DNA of 6,608 bases. Source: Candidatus Cloacimonadota bacterium. GTDB taxonomy: Bacteria > Cloacimonadota > Cloacimonadia > Cloacimonadales > JAIOQZ01. Position numbers and translations under genes: made by a program. The stretch is from the NCBI GenBank assembly GCA_021106755.1, contig JAIOTM010000063.1, positions 1-6,608 of the forward strand, read 5' to 3'. The notes below the pieces were generated by a model. It was not told the origin of the DNA. It saw only the letters and a program-made list of their open reading frames with translations, and ran no database searches. Below, piece after piece: positions 6,196 to 6,608 of this stretch. Position 1 is the stretch's first letter. Each line of letters starts with the position of its first letter.

Positions 6196-6608
6196 ACTCT
6201 TTCTACTCGCTCTGCTCATTCTAATCGTAGTTGGATGCGGTAACCGAAAGGGACCTACAGGTGGTCCGGTCGATGAAGAAAAACCGGAGATTCTTGCTGT
6301 TTCGCCCGAAAACTATCAACCCCTGCCTGATGATGGCAAACTCGAAATCGTTTTTTCCAAACCAATCGACAGAGTCACTTTGATGACCGGAATTCAGGTT
6401 TATCCTTCTTTATCCAACCGCAAATTCTCCTGGCTGAACAGCAACACCTGCGTCTTGAGTCTGCGTGATAAAACAGAGCCTAATAAAAATTATTTCATCA
6501 GCTTCACGCAGGATATCAAAGGGACTCACGGTAACAAGCTGGCACAGGACTATACATATATATATCATACCGGAGTGCTTCAGGAGCACCGGATTTCGGG
6601 TAGCATTC
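6179..6608 (+). CDS. Lipoprotein with N-terminal Ig-like (Big_5/SbsA-like) domain, partial
   Basis: 143 residues are visible before the right edge. It begins MRKVSKLFLLALLILIVVGC: a lipoprotein signal peptide with lipobox VVGC, so Cys20 would be lipidated and the protein anchored in a membrane, probably the outer one given Gly at +2. A short linker follows (GNRKGPTGGPVDEEKP). Residues 35-131 look like a bacterial Ig-like domain of the Big_5/SbsA type: PEILAVSPEN, then LEIVFSKPID, then the NKNYFISFTQDIKGTHGNKL strand pair. From about residue 133 (LQEHRISGSI) a new beta domain seems to begin. Lipoproteins of this general layout are common in FCB-group bacteria; their function is mostly unknown, and none is assigned. 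The ATG overlaps the ribE end by 17 bases, so it belongs to the same operon. Confidence 0.88.
   Translation, partial: MRKVSKLFLLALLILIVVGCGNRKGPTGGPVDEEKPEILAVSPENYQPLPDDGKLEIVFSKPIDRVTLMTGIQVYPSLSNRKFSWLNSNTCVLSLRDKTEPNKNYFISFTQDIKGTHGNKLAQDYTYIYHTGVLQEHRISGSI

Overview
The window looks like a chromosomal segment from a Gram-negative bacterium of the FCB assemblage. My best guess is Cloacimonadota or a close relative, with Bacteroidota-like lineages as the alternative. This rests on three things: a very large secreted protein built from PPC, Fn3-like and jelly-roll (choice-of-anchor-J-like) modules; a lipoprotein starting with a short linker and an Ig-like (Big_5/SbsA-like) domain; and moderate GC content. 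No marker gene is present that would fix the phylum.

There are two divergent gene sets. The left two thirds (1-4351) are on the minus strand. A 1324-residue secreted multidomain protein is followed directly by a second secreted protein that runs off the left edge. The stop codon of the first overlaps the start codon of the second (TAATG). The large protein has no visible catalytic domain and looks like a surface adhesin or scaffold. It ends in a dockerin-like calcium-binding region, and the next protein begins with a possible cohesin-like beta domain; the pairing is an inference. Its last 35 or so residues look like read-through of an intergenic spacer: they encode four copies of a 9-bp tandem repeat and then the ribosome binding site of the next gene. 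A TAATAA pair lies one base out of frame at the expected end of the conserved domain.

The right third (4627-6608) is a compact plus-strand operon. It carries ybaB/ebfC (nucleoid-associated protein), recR (recombination mediator), ribE (riboflavin synthase alpha chain) and a lipoprotein cut by the right edge. Spacings are 7 nt, 2 nt and a 17-nt overlap, so the four genes are probably co-transcribed. YbaB and RecR are a widespread pair in DNA repair and nucleoid function; here the usual dnaX is not immediately upstream.

The 275-bp divergent spacer (4352-4626) should hold both promoters. It contains an imperfect 10-bp-stem inverted repeat, an adjacent 8-bp tandem direct repeat, several T tracts and weak sigma70-like candidates. 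I saw no tRNA, rRNA, CRISPR array, transposase or other mobile element. I found no convincing new biological system. The points most worth checking are the disrupted 3' end of the large gene with its 9-bp repeat, and the possible dockerin/cohesin-like pair.
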